A stretch of 15,920 bases of DNA from an uncultured Oscillospiraceae bacterium (GTDB lineage Bacteria; Bacillota; Clostridia; Oscillospirales; Oscillospiraceae). Positions within the stretch are counted from its first letter, which is position 1. Each line of letters opens with the position of its first letter. The notes under the pieces were generated by a model, which worked only from the letters and a program-made list of their open reading frames with translations, did not search any database and had not been told where the DNA came from. Of the stretch, positions 1 to 5,296 are shown in pieces. The DNA lies in assembly GCA_900752305.1 (NCBI GenBank), contig CAADUV010000292.1, forward strand, positions 1 through 15,920, read 5' to 3'. The translations under genes were made by a program, and so were the position numbers.

Positions 1-761
1 AATGCCAAAAAGAGGAAACAAAACTTTCCCCCCAAACCAGGTAATCCCGTTTGCCTGCCTTCCCCCCCGCCATACCAAGCGCCATAACGGGTGTATCCCT
101 TCAAGGTATTGTCCTGATCCACGAAAAAGTTGGTTTCGCTCTCCGTGTAGCCCAACTGGCTCTTTGCCACGGCGACAAGGTCTTGTGCCCAGTCCCCCGT
201 CAGCTTCGGGATCCGTTTCGTCCATTCCGCAGGTTCTTCCACCGCAGACGAATCCGAGTAGCACTGCATGGAGTGCTCATGCTCCTCTTTCCCACAAAGC
301 GGCTGAGACGATTTCTTTTCCGTTTTCGCCGATTGTTCCGCTTGCTTGGAGCAGACCAGAACCTTCTGCTGCTCATAGCAATCCTCGGTGTGCTAATGTC
401 CCTCTCCTTCTGCCAAACCGCAGGTCAGCTCCCCGTCCTTGTAACATTCCTCCGAATGTGCATGGGACTGCGCCTCCTCTTGGCCACAGATCAGCACGGA
501 TTGGGTCTCATAGCACTTGTCCGTATGTTCGTGCGCCGTTTGTTCCGTCTCTTCCTCGGAGAGATAGCACGCCTCTGTATGAACGTGTTCTTCCTTTCCA
601 CAAAAGGGTTTCCCTGTCATGGTGATGGCAGGAAGGATCAGCGCATAGGTCGTGCAGAACACGACCAGGCACGAAAGCACCGTTACAGCTTTATGCCATC
701 GTTTTTTCCGAATGTGTGCAGCAAAGAACTTATTTACACCTTTTACCGTTTGCTTTTCCAT
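1..761 (-). pseudogene. CnaB/SpaA-type surface protein with Cys/His repeats, interrupted by an in-frame TAG; runs off the window edge
   Basis: The reading frame starts at 761 behind a GAGGGAT ribosome site and encodes a basic N-terminus, one hydrophobic segment (about residues 25-47, ending LILPAIT) and repeats of the type CGxEExHxHxxxCY, as in large secreted SpaA/CnaB-type surface proteins of Clostridia. The frame stops at TAG (393-395) after 122 residues, but the same frame continues without another stop to base 1. It gives more Cys/His repeats and then a stretch containing AVAKSQLGYTES and YTRYGAWYGG, which resembles the amidase-like region that follows such repeats in relatives. GHEHTEDCY is the expected repeat, so one GAG-to-TAG change explains the stop. 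Beyond about position 70 a run of seven G/C pairs is followed by sequence I could not match to the family, so a second lesion (frameshift) is possible. It is last in a leftward operon, 20 bases after lepB. Without the stop it would be an exported, probably wall-associated protein. Confidence 0.7.
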
Positions 762-781
762 AGAAAAGATCCCTCATTTTC

Positions 782-1372
782 TCAATACACAGGTCCAAAC
801 TTACTCAGTGGCCAGATCCGAAATACCACCTGTCCCACCATCTGTTCCGATGAAACACAGCCTACGGAGGTATTCCGGGAGTCGATGGAGACATCCCGGT
901 TATCTCCCATCACAAAATATCGCTCATCTGGCACTTGATAGGGCAACTTGATATTGGTTTCCCCATACGCTTTTTTCTGTATGTATGGCTCCGATAATTC
1001 CTTCTGATTGACAAAAACATTCCCATCTTCGTCCACGTCCACCCAGTCGGATGGGCCTGCAATGTAGCGTTTGATCAGCAGCTTATTTCCGTAATAAAAC
1101 GCCACAATATCGCCAGACTGATAAGAGCGGCTTTTCACACTGATCACGATTTGTCCATCCTCCAGTGTGGGCACCATAGAGTTGCCATAGATCCGCAGCA
1201 CCGGCATCCACAAAGTCGCTACAAGAACCGCCAGCGCCGCCACCACGATCAAAATCGCCACGGTACTCTTCAACGTCCGGCTGTAACGTTTCTGATAGCG
1301 CAGCCGCTCCTTTTCCCGTGCGACCTGCGCCGTGGTCGGAATGTCAATTGGACGACTGTTCTTTTTTCTCAT
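782..1372 (-). CDS. lepB: Type I signal peptidase (S26), dedicated to the adjacent surface-protein operon
   Basis: This 196-residue membrane serine protease removes signal peptides from exported proteins on the outer face of the membrane. A basic N-terminus is followed by one membrane segment (about 36-55). The catalytic serine is Ser65 in YGNSMVPT, the general-base lysine is Lys101 in LLIKRYIAG, and the box GDNRDVSIDSR (156-166) carries the conserved Asp/Ser/Arg set. All S26 landmarks are present, so it should be active. Its start overlaps the stop of the upstream coiled-coil gene by four bases (ATGA), which implies translational coupling, and the surface-protein gene begins 20 bases downstream. 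Sitting between a regulator and a large secreted protein, it is probably co-expressed to process that product (inference). A second, diverged copy lies at 15027-15605. Confidence 0.92.
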   Translation of the reverse strand: MRKKNSRPIDIPTTAQVAREKERLRYQKRYSRTLKSTVAILIVVAALAVLVATLWMPVLRIYGNSMVPTLEDGQIVISVKSRSYQSGDIVAFYYGNKLLIKRYIAGPSDWVDVDEDGNVFVNQKELSEPYIQKKAYGETNIKLPYQVPDERYFVMGDNRDVSIDSRNTSVGCVSSEQMVGQVVFRIWPLSKFGPVY

Positions 1373-1848
1373 TTTTCCGCTTTCTTGACCATGAACGCGC
1401 TGAGTTCTTCATGCGCTCGCAGCAGTTCGTTGGCCTTCTCCTGAAACTGCGTCCAATGCACCTGAGCGTACTCATCGGCCTCTTCCTTCACCTTCTGCGC
1501 TTTCTGTTCTGCCCCTGTGACGATCTCCTTCGCTTTCTGCGTAGCTTCCTGCAAAATAGAAGTCTTCTCCTTTTCTGCTTCTGCCAGCTTTTCCTCCGCT
1601 CGCTTGTTGGTCGCATGAATCGACTGCAAATACTGGTCAGCTGCCGCCTGCGCTGCTTCAAACACGCCATTTATCTGAAGGGATGCCTCCGCAATAGAGC
1701 CTGCTTCCGAAAGGTATAGTTCTCGCTTCTCCAGTTTTTCCTGCAGTTCTCTGTTCTGCTCCGTATACGCATCACATTGCTTCTGAAGCTCGAAAATAAT
1801 GTCGATCAATTCAGCTCGACCTAGGCGCTTTAATTCTTTATCCGTCAT
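1369..1848 (-). CDS. Coiled-coil protein of unknown function in the tetR-lepB operon
   Basis: A 159-residue, highly charged protein rich in Glu, Lys, Gln and Ala with no signal peptide or membrane segment. The N-terminus (MTDKELKRLGRAELIDII) forms a short amphipathic segment followed by a first coiled coil (about 17-48). A longer coiled coil covers about 80-150 and contains KAKEIVTGAEQKAQKVKEE-type heptads. The shape is loosely like DivIVA/GpsB scaffolds or tail-fibre adaptors, but no diagnostic motif is visible, so I give no function. It overlaps both neighbours by four bases (stop of tetR at 1845-1848 and start of lepB at 1369-1372) and must be made with them. A plausible role is a cytosolic scaffold placing the signal peptidase or its substrate; this is inference from gene order only. 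Confidence 0.8.
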   Translation of the reverse strand: MTDKELKRLGRAELIDIIFELQKQCDAYTEQNRELQEKLEKRELYLSEAGSIAEASLQINGVFEAAQAAADQYLQSIHATNKRAEEKLAEAEKEKTSILQEATQKAKEIVTGAEQKAQKVKEEADEYAQVHWTQFQEKANELLRAHEELSAFMVKKAEK

Positions 1849-2495
1849 CCTCCGAAACTCCTTTCATCTGAATCACCAGTATATAATCCCATCGTCATAA
1901 AGATAGGCTGCAACACCGTCCGATAGATGGTTGTGATCGTTATATTGTCGTTTGGGTACCTCCCCTGAAGTACTTTCATCGCACCCGTTATGGTGCCTCT
2001 GATCAAATTTCCCAAAAGCACACGGCGATTGCTTCTTTCCGAAATGTGGTAGCGTTGATCTATCTCCTCTACAAACTGCAAAAATGATTTAAAGTGCAGC
2101 TTGCGCTTCTCATTCACTTCTTTCGTATAGTATCTTGAATGGTAAAACTCCCAATAAAATAGCGTTCTTTCCGCATCCTGCACCAAATAATTCCAGCAAG
2201 CGAACCACAGTGCCCAACAATGTTCATCCACTGTGCGAACCCGTCTTCGCTGCCGAGCAGCATGCTTCAAATTACGTTCTACTAATTGTGCGATCTCTCG
2301 GTCGATCTCCAAGTAACAGCTCTCCAACAGATCTGTCTTGTTTTTATACAATTCATAAACCGCTGGCGCATTGATACCGGTCTCTGCCATCAACTTAGGA
2401 AAGCTGAAATTGCTCATACCTCCGACTGCTACCAGATGCCGCGTTCCTTTCACGATCATCTCTCGCCGTTCTTTCGCTGTACGCTTGCGCTTCAT
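1845..2495 (-). CDS. TetR/AcrR-family transcriptional regulator heading the surface-protein operon
   Basis: A 216-residue protein with a basic N-terminus (MKRKRTAKERREMIVKGT) and a TetR-type helix-turn-helix at about residues 28-53 (FSFPKLMAETGINAPAVYELY), followed by an all-helical ligand/dimerisation domain whose ligand cannot be read from sequence. The start is supported by a GAGGA site about 11 bases upstream. It is the first gene of a leftward operon with a coiled-coil protein, a signal peptidase and a surface protein; the downstream start lies inside its own stop (ATGA). A palindrome at 2580-2597 in the leader is a candidate autoregulatory operator. I see no good sigma-A promoter between the gene and the inverted repeat at 2606-2629, so the main promoter may be delivered by inversion of the neighbouring segment (inference). 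Confidence 0.85.
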   Translation of the reverse strand: MKRKRTAKERREMIVKGTRHLVAVGGMSNFSFPKLMAETGINAPAVYELYKNKTDLLESCYLEIDREIAQLVERNLKHAARQRRRVRTVDEHCWALWFACWNYLVQDAERTLFYWEFYHSRYYTKEVNEKRKLHFKSFLQFVEEIDQRYHISERSNRRVLLGNLIRGTITGAMKVLQGRYPNDNITITTIYRTVLQPIFMTMGLYTGDSDERSFGG

Positions 2496-2579
2496 TTTTT
2501 GTCAAATCCTCTGCTCATTTATTGCCCAAAATTCGTTTTATCCCTAAAGCCTTTTAGAAAACACCGCGAAAAAAAACTC

Positions 2580-2597
2580 ATATCACTATTTTGATAT
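2580..2597. promoter_or_regulatory. Palindrome in the tetR leader, candidate TetR operator
   Basis: ATATCA and TGATAT form a perfect 6-bp inverted repeat with a 6-base spacer, 85 bases upstream of the tetR start and just outside the left recombination repeat. TetR-family regulators bind short palindromes next to their own genes, so this is the best candidate operator; no binding can be shown from sequence. A smaller palindrome (CTAAA..TTTAG, 2544-2557) lies in the same leader. The rest of 2496-2605 shows only the ribosome site. Confidence 0.35.
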
Positions 2598-2605
2598 AAA
2601 TTTTC

Positions 2606-2629
2606 TTTCGCAGAGTTAATCACTCTGCG
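2606..2629 (+). repeat. Left inverted repeat (IR-L) of the recombinase segment
   Basis: This 24-base copy begins TTT and then carries arm CGCAGAGT, centre TAATC and arm ACTCTGCG. It is the exact reverse complement of 4032-4055; the match ends at 2605 and 2630. The internal arms would also form an 8-bp hairpin, but there is no U tract after it on either strand that would make it a terminator. It lies 110 bases upstream of the tetR start and 81 bases beyond the recombinase stop. Confidence 0.8.
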
Positions 2630-2697
2630 CTATTTTGCATAAAATGATTGAATACCAATATGTTTAACTGCACCCGCTGTTGGCATAGACACATTTT

Positions 2698-2709
2698 TTG
2701 ACTGCGCAA
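2698..2709 (+). repeat. Short direct repeat next to the recombinase gene, left copy
   Basis: The 12 bases TTGACTGCGCAA recur in the same orientation at 3859-3870, so the pair brackets the recombinase coding region. This copy abuts the recombinase stop codon. Candidates are arm-type or accessory binding sites for the recombinase, or remnants of an insertion. Twelve bases is short, but the placement at both gene ends is unlikely to be chance. Confidence 0.45.
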
Positions 2710-2710
2710 A

Positions 2711-3823
2711 TTAGAAGCCGATGGCGGATAATTTGTCCATGTTATTCCTCTTTAACTCCATCGAAGCGTGTACATATCTATTTAATGTTATGGCAGTATT
2801 TGCATGCCCTAAATTCTCTGACAAGGACTTGATCTCAAATCCTACCTCCACAGCCCTAGTCGCAAACGTGTGTCGAAGCGTATGGCAATGCACATCGTCC
2901 AGCCCACACGCGTGCGTGTATGTCGATATGCGATATTGCAGCGTACGCGGCTCCATCAGTTTTTCGCTTCCGGTCAATATATATGCCCCCGCATTGTGGG
3001 GGTTCATCGCTTTACACAATTCAAGTGCAAACGCAGTTAACGGGATTGTTCTAGAAGATGCTTCACTTTTCGGTGAACTGAGGATGACTTTTGTTTTAGG
3101 ATGCACATCGCTATTTGGAACTCGTATTCTCTGTACAGTTGCGTGAACCCAAATACATCGATCCTCTAGTGTGATATCACTCCAGCGGAGCGCACAAAGC
3201 TCGCCGATCCGAATCCCCGTCAAAAGAGCAAGTAACACCCCAAATTTGCAAGGGTCCATATCCTGCATAAGAAACGAGATAAGTCTGTCCTGTTCTTCCA
3301 TTGTCAACACACGGATTTCCGTTCTGCTGATCTTCGGATAATTGATCTCAATTTGTGGAACAAAGCCTGAATAGGCAGAGGCTGTATACTTGAGAATACT
3401 ATGCAGAAGGGCCAGAATGTCATGGATCGTTTTGGGCGACAGACCCTTCTCTAGCAGCAATTCCGTAGAAAAATTATCAATGGCTTCACTAGAAATTCCA
3501 GATGGTGTATATCCACCAAATTTCGGCTTGATGTGTTTTTGGAGGATAGTCTCATATTTTACATAGGTGGATGTTTTGATTTTAATCTTTCGAGCTCTGA
3601 GCCATGCATCACAATAATAGGAAAAGCATTTCCGTTTGGTTGTTGGATCTGGCATTCCGGTCAAAACGTCCGCTTTTGCTTTTGTAACTTTTTCTTTTGC
3701 CTCTCGATAGGTTTTGCCGTAACAAAAGCCGTACTTGATCTTTCCTGCTGGATCACGCCCCTTGATGTAGCGGGCTTCCCAACGTCCATCTCTGCGTTTA
3801 AAAATGTTTTCTCCTTTTGACAT
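2711..3823 (-). CDS. Tyrosine recombinase / phage-type integrase inside inverted repeats
   Basis: This 370-residue protein has the three-part layout of Tn916/phage-type integrases. Residues about 8-50 form an AP2-like arm-binding domain (RRDGRWEARYIKGRD), about 65-155 the helical core-binding domain, and about 170-360 the catalytic domain. The active-site set is complete: Arg205 (TGIRIGEL), Lys252 (SPKSEASSR), His314 and Arg317 (HTLRHTF), His340 (LGHAN) and the nucleophile Tyr350 (LNRYVH). A strong AGGAGGG site lies 6 to 7 bases before the ATG. No excisionase, relaxase, replication or phage gene is near, so it is not part of an evident prophage or conjugative element. It stands alone between inverted repeats beside a surface-protein operon, which suggests a site-specific inversion role (inference). 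Its base composition is AT-richer than the core genes to the right. Confidence 0.93.
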   Translation of the reverse strand: MSKGENIFKRRDGRWEARYIKGRDPAGKIKYGFCYGKTYREAKEKVTKAKADVLTGMPDPTTKRKCFSYYCDAWLRARKIKIKTSTYVKYETILQKHIKPKFGGYTPSGISSEAIDNFSTELLLEKGLSPKTIHDILALLHSILKYTASAYSGFVPQIEINYPKISRTEIRVLTMEEQDRLISFLMQDMDPCKFGVLLALLTGIRIGELCALRWSDITLEDRCIWVHATVQRIRVPNSDVHPKTKVILSSPKSEASSRTIPLTAFALELCKAMNPHNAGAYILTGSEKLMEPRTLQYRISTYTHACGLDDVHCHTLRHTFATRAVEVGFEIKSLSENLGHANTAITLNRYVHASMELKRNNMDKLSAIGF

Positions 3824-3858
3824 GTCTTACCCTCCTGTTATGTCCTTGAAGATGTCTC

Positions 3859-3870
3859 TTGACTGCGCAA
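3859..3870 (+). repeat. Short direct repeat next to the recombinase gene, right copy
   Basis: This is the second copy of TTGACTGCGCAA, 36 bases upstream of the recombinase start. It is followed closely by a related sequence, GCGCACAATTTTGG, at about 3881-3894, which partly repeats GCGCAATTTGG beside this copy. The cluster of similar half-sites upstream of the recombinase gene could bind its N-terminal domain or an accessory factor. Confidence 0.45.
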
Positions 3871-3901
3871 TTTGGCTTAAGCGCACAATTTTGGTCAACT
3901 T

Positions 3902-3930
3902 ATTTTAGCGTCATGGCTAAATCATCGGAA
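3902..3930 (-). promoter_or_regulatory. Possible promoter of the recombinase gene
   Basis: Read leftward, TTCCGA and TAAAAT are separated by 17 bases, with the -10 about 80 bases upstream of the recombinase start. The -35 is weak. It is the best-spaced candidate I found in the 208 bases between the gene and the right repeat. It lies inside the putative invertible segment, so the recombinase would keep its promoter in both orientations. Confidence 0.4.
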
Positions 3931-3956
3931 ATGCGGAAAATTTTCGCAGTTTTTAT

Positions 3957-3985
3957 TTGCTTTTAGGTAAATCTTATGCTATAAC
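3957..3985 (+). promoter_or_regulatory. Outward-facing extended -10 promoter inside the invertible segment
   Basis: TTGCTT, a 17-base spacer and TATAAC, with TGC directly before the -10, give a good extended -10 sigma-A promoter. It points rightward, out through the right inverted repeat and away from the recombinase. In this orientation there is no gene for it before the terminator at 4119-4158. After inversion it would fire leftward into the tetR operon, with a leader of about 175 bases. Confidence 0.65.
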
Positions 3986-4031
3986 TTGTATATAAGGTTT
4001 CTTTTTCCAATATGAGACAAAAGAATCGTGT

Positions 4032-4055
4032 CGCAGAGTGATTAACTCTGCGAAA
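4032..4055 (-). repeat. Right inverted repeat (IR-R) of the recombinase segment
   Basis: Exact reverse complement of 2606-2629 over 24 bases: arm CGCAGAGT, centre GATTA, arm ACTCTGCG, then AAA. The match ends at 4031 and 4056. Just outside it, TTTTGCATAGAAT (4064-4076) loosely repeats a sequence just inside the left copy (2633-2645, one mismatch) in direct orientation, which may be chance in AT-rich DNA. Confidence 0.8.
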
Positions 4056-4118
4056 AAAACGGTTTTTGCATAGAATATTGCATTGATCCGGCGATGGCCT
4101 CACTGATACAACATAGGC

Positions 4119-4158
4119 GAGCAGGGAGATTCCTTATTTCGGAAATCTCCCTGCTTTT
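4119..4158 (+). terminator. Rho-independent terminator right of the invertible segment
   Basis: AGCAGGGAGATT pairs with AATCTCCCTGCT, a perfect 12-bp stem, followed by TTTT on the + strand. It sits about 65 bases beyond the right inverted repeat and would stop rightward transcription from the promoter at 3957-3985 before spoVT, giving a dead-end RNA of about 165 bases. Confidence 0.8.
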
Positions 4159-4210
4159 CCAGGTCTGATGATCTCGTTTTGGCTGCACGCTATCTCATAT
4201 GTTTTTATAC

Positions 4211-4245
4211 AAAAATTGGTCAGTCAACAAAAGCTGACTGACCAA
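4211..4245 (-). terminator. Rho-independent terminator for leftward transcription
   Basis: TTGGTCAGTCA and TGACTGACCAA form a perfect 11-bp stem with an 8-base loop. Read leftward it is followed by TTTTT. It begins immediately after the stop codon of the possible small membrane peptide at 4246-4338. It implies a leftward transcript from between here and spoVT, or insulation of the recombinase segment from spoVT-side transcription. Confidence 0.7.
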
Positions 4246-4338
4246 CTAGATCATAAAATGAGCCGCAACAACCAGGCAGATGCCTATCGCTGCGGCACCT
4301 TGCAAGATGACGAGAATTGTGCTATAAATTTTAAGCAC
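4246..4338 (-). CDS. Possible 30-residue hydrophobic membrane peptide
   Basis: Read leftward from a GTG at 4338, the frame encodes 30 residues: a short VLKIYST start and then a continuous hydrophobic stretch (ILVILQGAAAIGICLVVAAH) ending FMI. The stop is followed at once by a strong leftward terminator, as expected for a real small transcription unit. Against it, there is no convincing ribosome site before the GTG, and the upstream frame meets a TGA without an ATG. It could be a small membrane protein, a type I toxin-like peptide, or the tail of a decayed gene. The 160 bases between it and spoVT hold no other feature I can support. Confidence 0.22.
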   Translation of the reverse strand: MLKIYSTILVILQGAAAIGICLVVAAHFMI

Positions 4339-4499
4339 GGCACGAAAGACGCCATTGTTCCATCCATTACATCACGCTGCCGTAACCTCCCCACCAAAAT
4401 CGTTCTTTTTTGCGCATCCTCTTTCCTTTGTGGATAATTTCCCACCCATGGGCAACAATAACATCCGTATCCGCAATATAGATAAGGAGAGAGTGCCAT

Positions 4500-5042
4500 A
4501 TGAAAGCTACCGGTATCGTCCGCCGCATCGACGACCTCGGCCGGGTGGTCATCCCTAAGGAGATCCGCAGGACCATGCGGATCCGGGAGGGCGACCCGTT
4601 GGAGATCTACACGGACAAGGACGGGGAAGTGATCTTCAAAAAATACTCCATGATGGGCGGCCTGAGCGAATTTGCCAGCCAGATCTGCGAGACTGTCCAC
4701 AAGACCGTTCATCAGCCTGCCATCATCACCGACCGGGACAGCATCATCGCCCTGGCTGGTCTGGTGCGGCGGGAATGGATGGAGAAACCCATCTCCCCTA
4801 CTCTGGAGAACATCCTGGAATCCCGTCAGCTCTACGAGCACCAGGCCGGTGCCGCCCCCTTCCTGGTCACGGAGAGCAAATCCGGCCTCTTCGTCTCCCT
4901 GGCCGCACCCATCATCGCCCAAGGCGATGTGCTGGGTTGTCTTTTGCTGGCGGACACCGAAGGGAGCTGGGTCCCCAGCGAGACCGAACGGACCCTGCTG
5001 GAGACCATCTCCGGCTTCCTAGGACGCCACATGGAAGGGTAA
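4500..5042 (+). CDS. spoVT: Stage V sporulation protein T, AbrB-family regulator
   Basis: This 180-residue protein matches SpoVT in length and layout. An AbrB-type swapped-hairpin DNA-binding domain covers residues 1-50 (MKATGIVRRIDDLGRVVIPK, then RRTMRIREGDPLEIY), and a GAF-like sensing domain about 55-178. In Bacillus it modulates the forespore sigma-G regulon and spore properties; the ligand of the GAF part is unknown. An AAGGAG site lies about 10 bases before the ATG. It is a single-gene unit: nothing co-directional lies closely upstream, and a terminator follows 23 bases after the stop. It marks the beginning of GC-rich core-type DNA, in contrast to the accessory segment to its left, and is good evidence that the host forms endospores. 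Confidence 0.93.
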   Translation: MKATGIVRRIDDLGRVVIPKEIRRTMRIREGDPLEIYTDKDGEVIFKKYSMMGGLSEFASQICETVHKTVHQPAIITDRDSIIALAGLVRREWMEKPISPTLENILESRQLYEHQAGAAPFLVTESKSGLFVSLAAPIIAQGDVLGCLLLADTEGSWVPSETERTLLETISGFLGRHMEG

Positions 5043-5065
5043 ATGATGCCCGCAAGACCAGTTTC

Positions 5066-5090
5066 GCCGGGCATTTTGCCCGGCACTTTT
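5066..5090 (+). terminator. spoVT terminator
   Basis: GCCGGGCA and TGCCCGGC form an 8-bp GC-rich stem with a TTT loop, followed by ACTTTT and a pyrimidine-rich run. Its position 23 bases after the spoVT stop makes it the transcript end. Confidence 0.75.
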
Positions 5091-5188
5091 CCTTTCTTCC
5101 CCTATTATCCCCATTATTTCCCCACTCTGTTTGGTTGAATCGAACAATTTCAGGCCGTCCTTTTCTCGCTTTTACAGCTCTTTTGCCC

Positions 5189-5217
5189 TTGACTTTACTA
5201 TGAGGCGCGCCTATAAT
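5189..5217 (+). promoter_or_regulatory. Consensus sigma-A promoter of the ABC importer operon
   Basis: TTGACT, a 17-base spacer and TATAAT are close to the ideal vegetative promoter. The spacer contains the palindrome AGGCGCGCCT directly before the -10, a possible repressor site. The start point would be near 5224, about 70 bases before the first gene. Such a strong promoter implies high basal expression unless repressed. Confidence 0.85.
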
Positions 5218-5233
5218 GACAATATCACTTTCG

Positions 5234-5260
5234 TACATAAAAGCGGTGCTACATAAAAGC
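5234..5260 (+). repeat. Tandem 11-base repeat in the importer leader
   Basis: TACATAAAAGC occurs twice, at 5234-5244 and 5250-5260, with starts 16 bases apart, just downstream of the predicted start point. The pair lies between CTTTC (5228-5232) and GAAAG (5270-5274), which could close a stem around it. It may be an operator or a leader RNA element. I see no T-box or other known riboswitch here. Confidence 0.4.
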
Positions 5261-5296
5261 ATCATATCGAGAAAGTAAATAGGAGGAATCACTACC

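Larger units (their letters stand above)
2606..4055. mobile_element. Putative invertible segment: recombinase gene plus outward promoter between 24-bp inverted repeats
   Basis: A perfect 24-bp repeat in inverted orientation bounds a 1,402-base interior holding one tyrosine recombinase gene (2711-3823), two short direct repeats and an outward-facing promoter (3957-3985). Each repeat has 8-bp palindromic arms (CGCAGAGT / ACTCTGCG) around an asymmetric centre. The centres are identical only when the two copies are aligned in inverted orientation (TAATC against the complement of GATTA). For a recombinase that exchanges strands across this centre, that favours inversion over excision. One side is flanked by the tetR operon, the other by a terminator. 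The layout matches promoter-inverting phase switches with an internal recombinase. Inversion itself is inferred, not seen. The alternative is a minimal integrated element with degenerate att sites. Confidence 0.55.

Noticed and set aside
2606..4055. Interpretation of the repeats as attL/attR of a small integrated element
   Set aside because: Att sites of an integrated element are direct repeats with matching centres; here the exact 24-bp match is inverted and the centres differ in direct alignment. A loose direct similarity (2633-2645 and 4064-4076) exists but is short, AT-rich and differently spaced. Kept as the weaker alternative.
4284..4922. Minus-strand frame of 212 codons opposite spoVT
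   Set aside because: It is antisense to spoVT, starts inside it and has no domain pattern; its left end only reflects the lack of stops in GC-rich DNA.
5091..5296. T-box or tryptophan riboswitch in the importer leader
   Set aside because: The transcribed leader is only about 70 bases, too short for a T-box, and no T-box sequence or terminator/antiterminator pair is visible.
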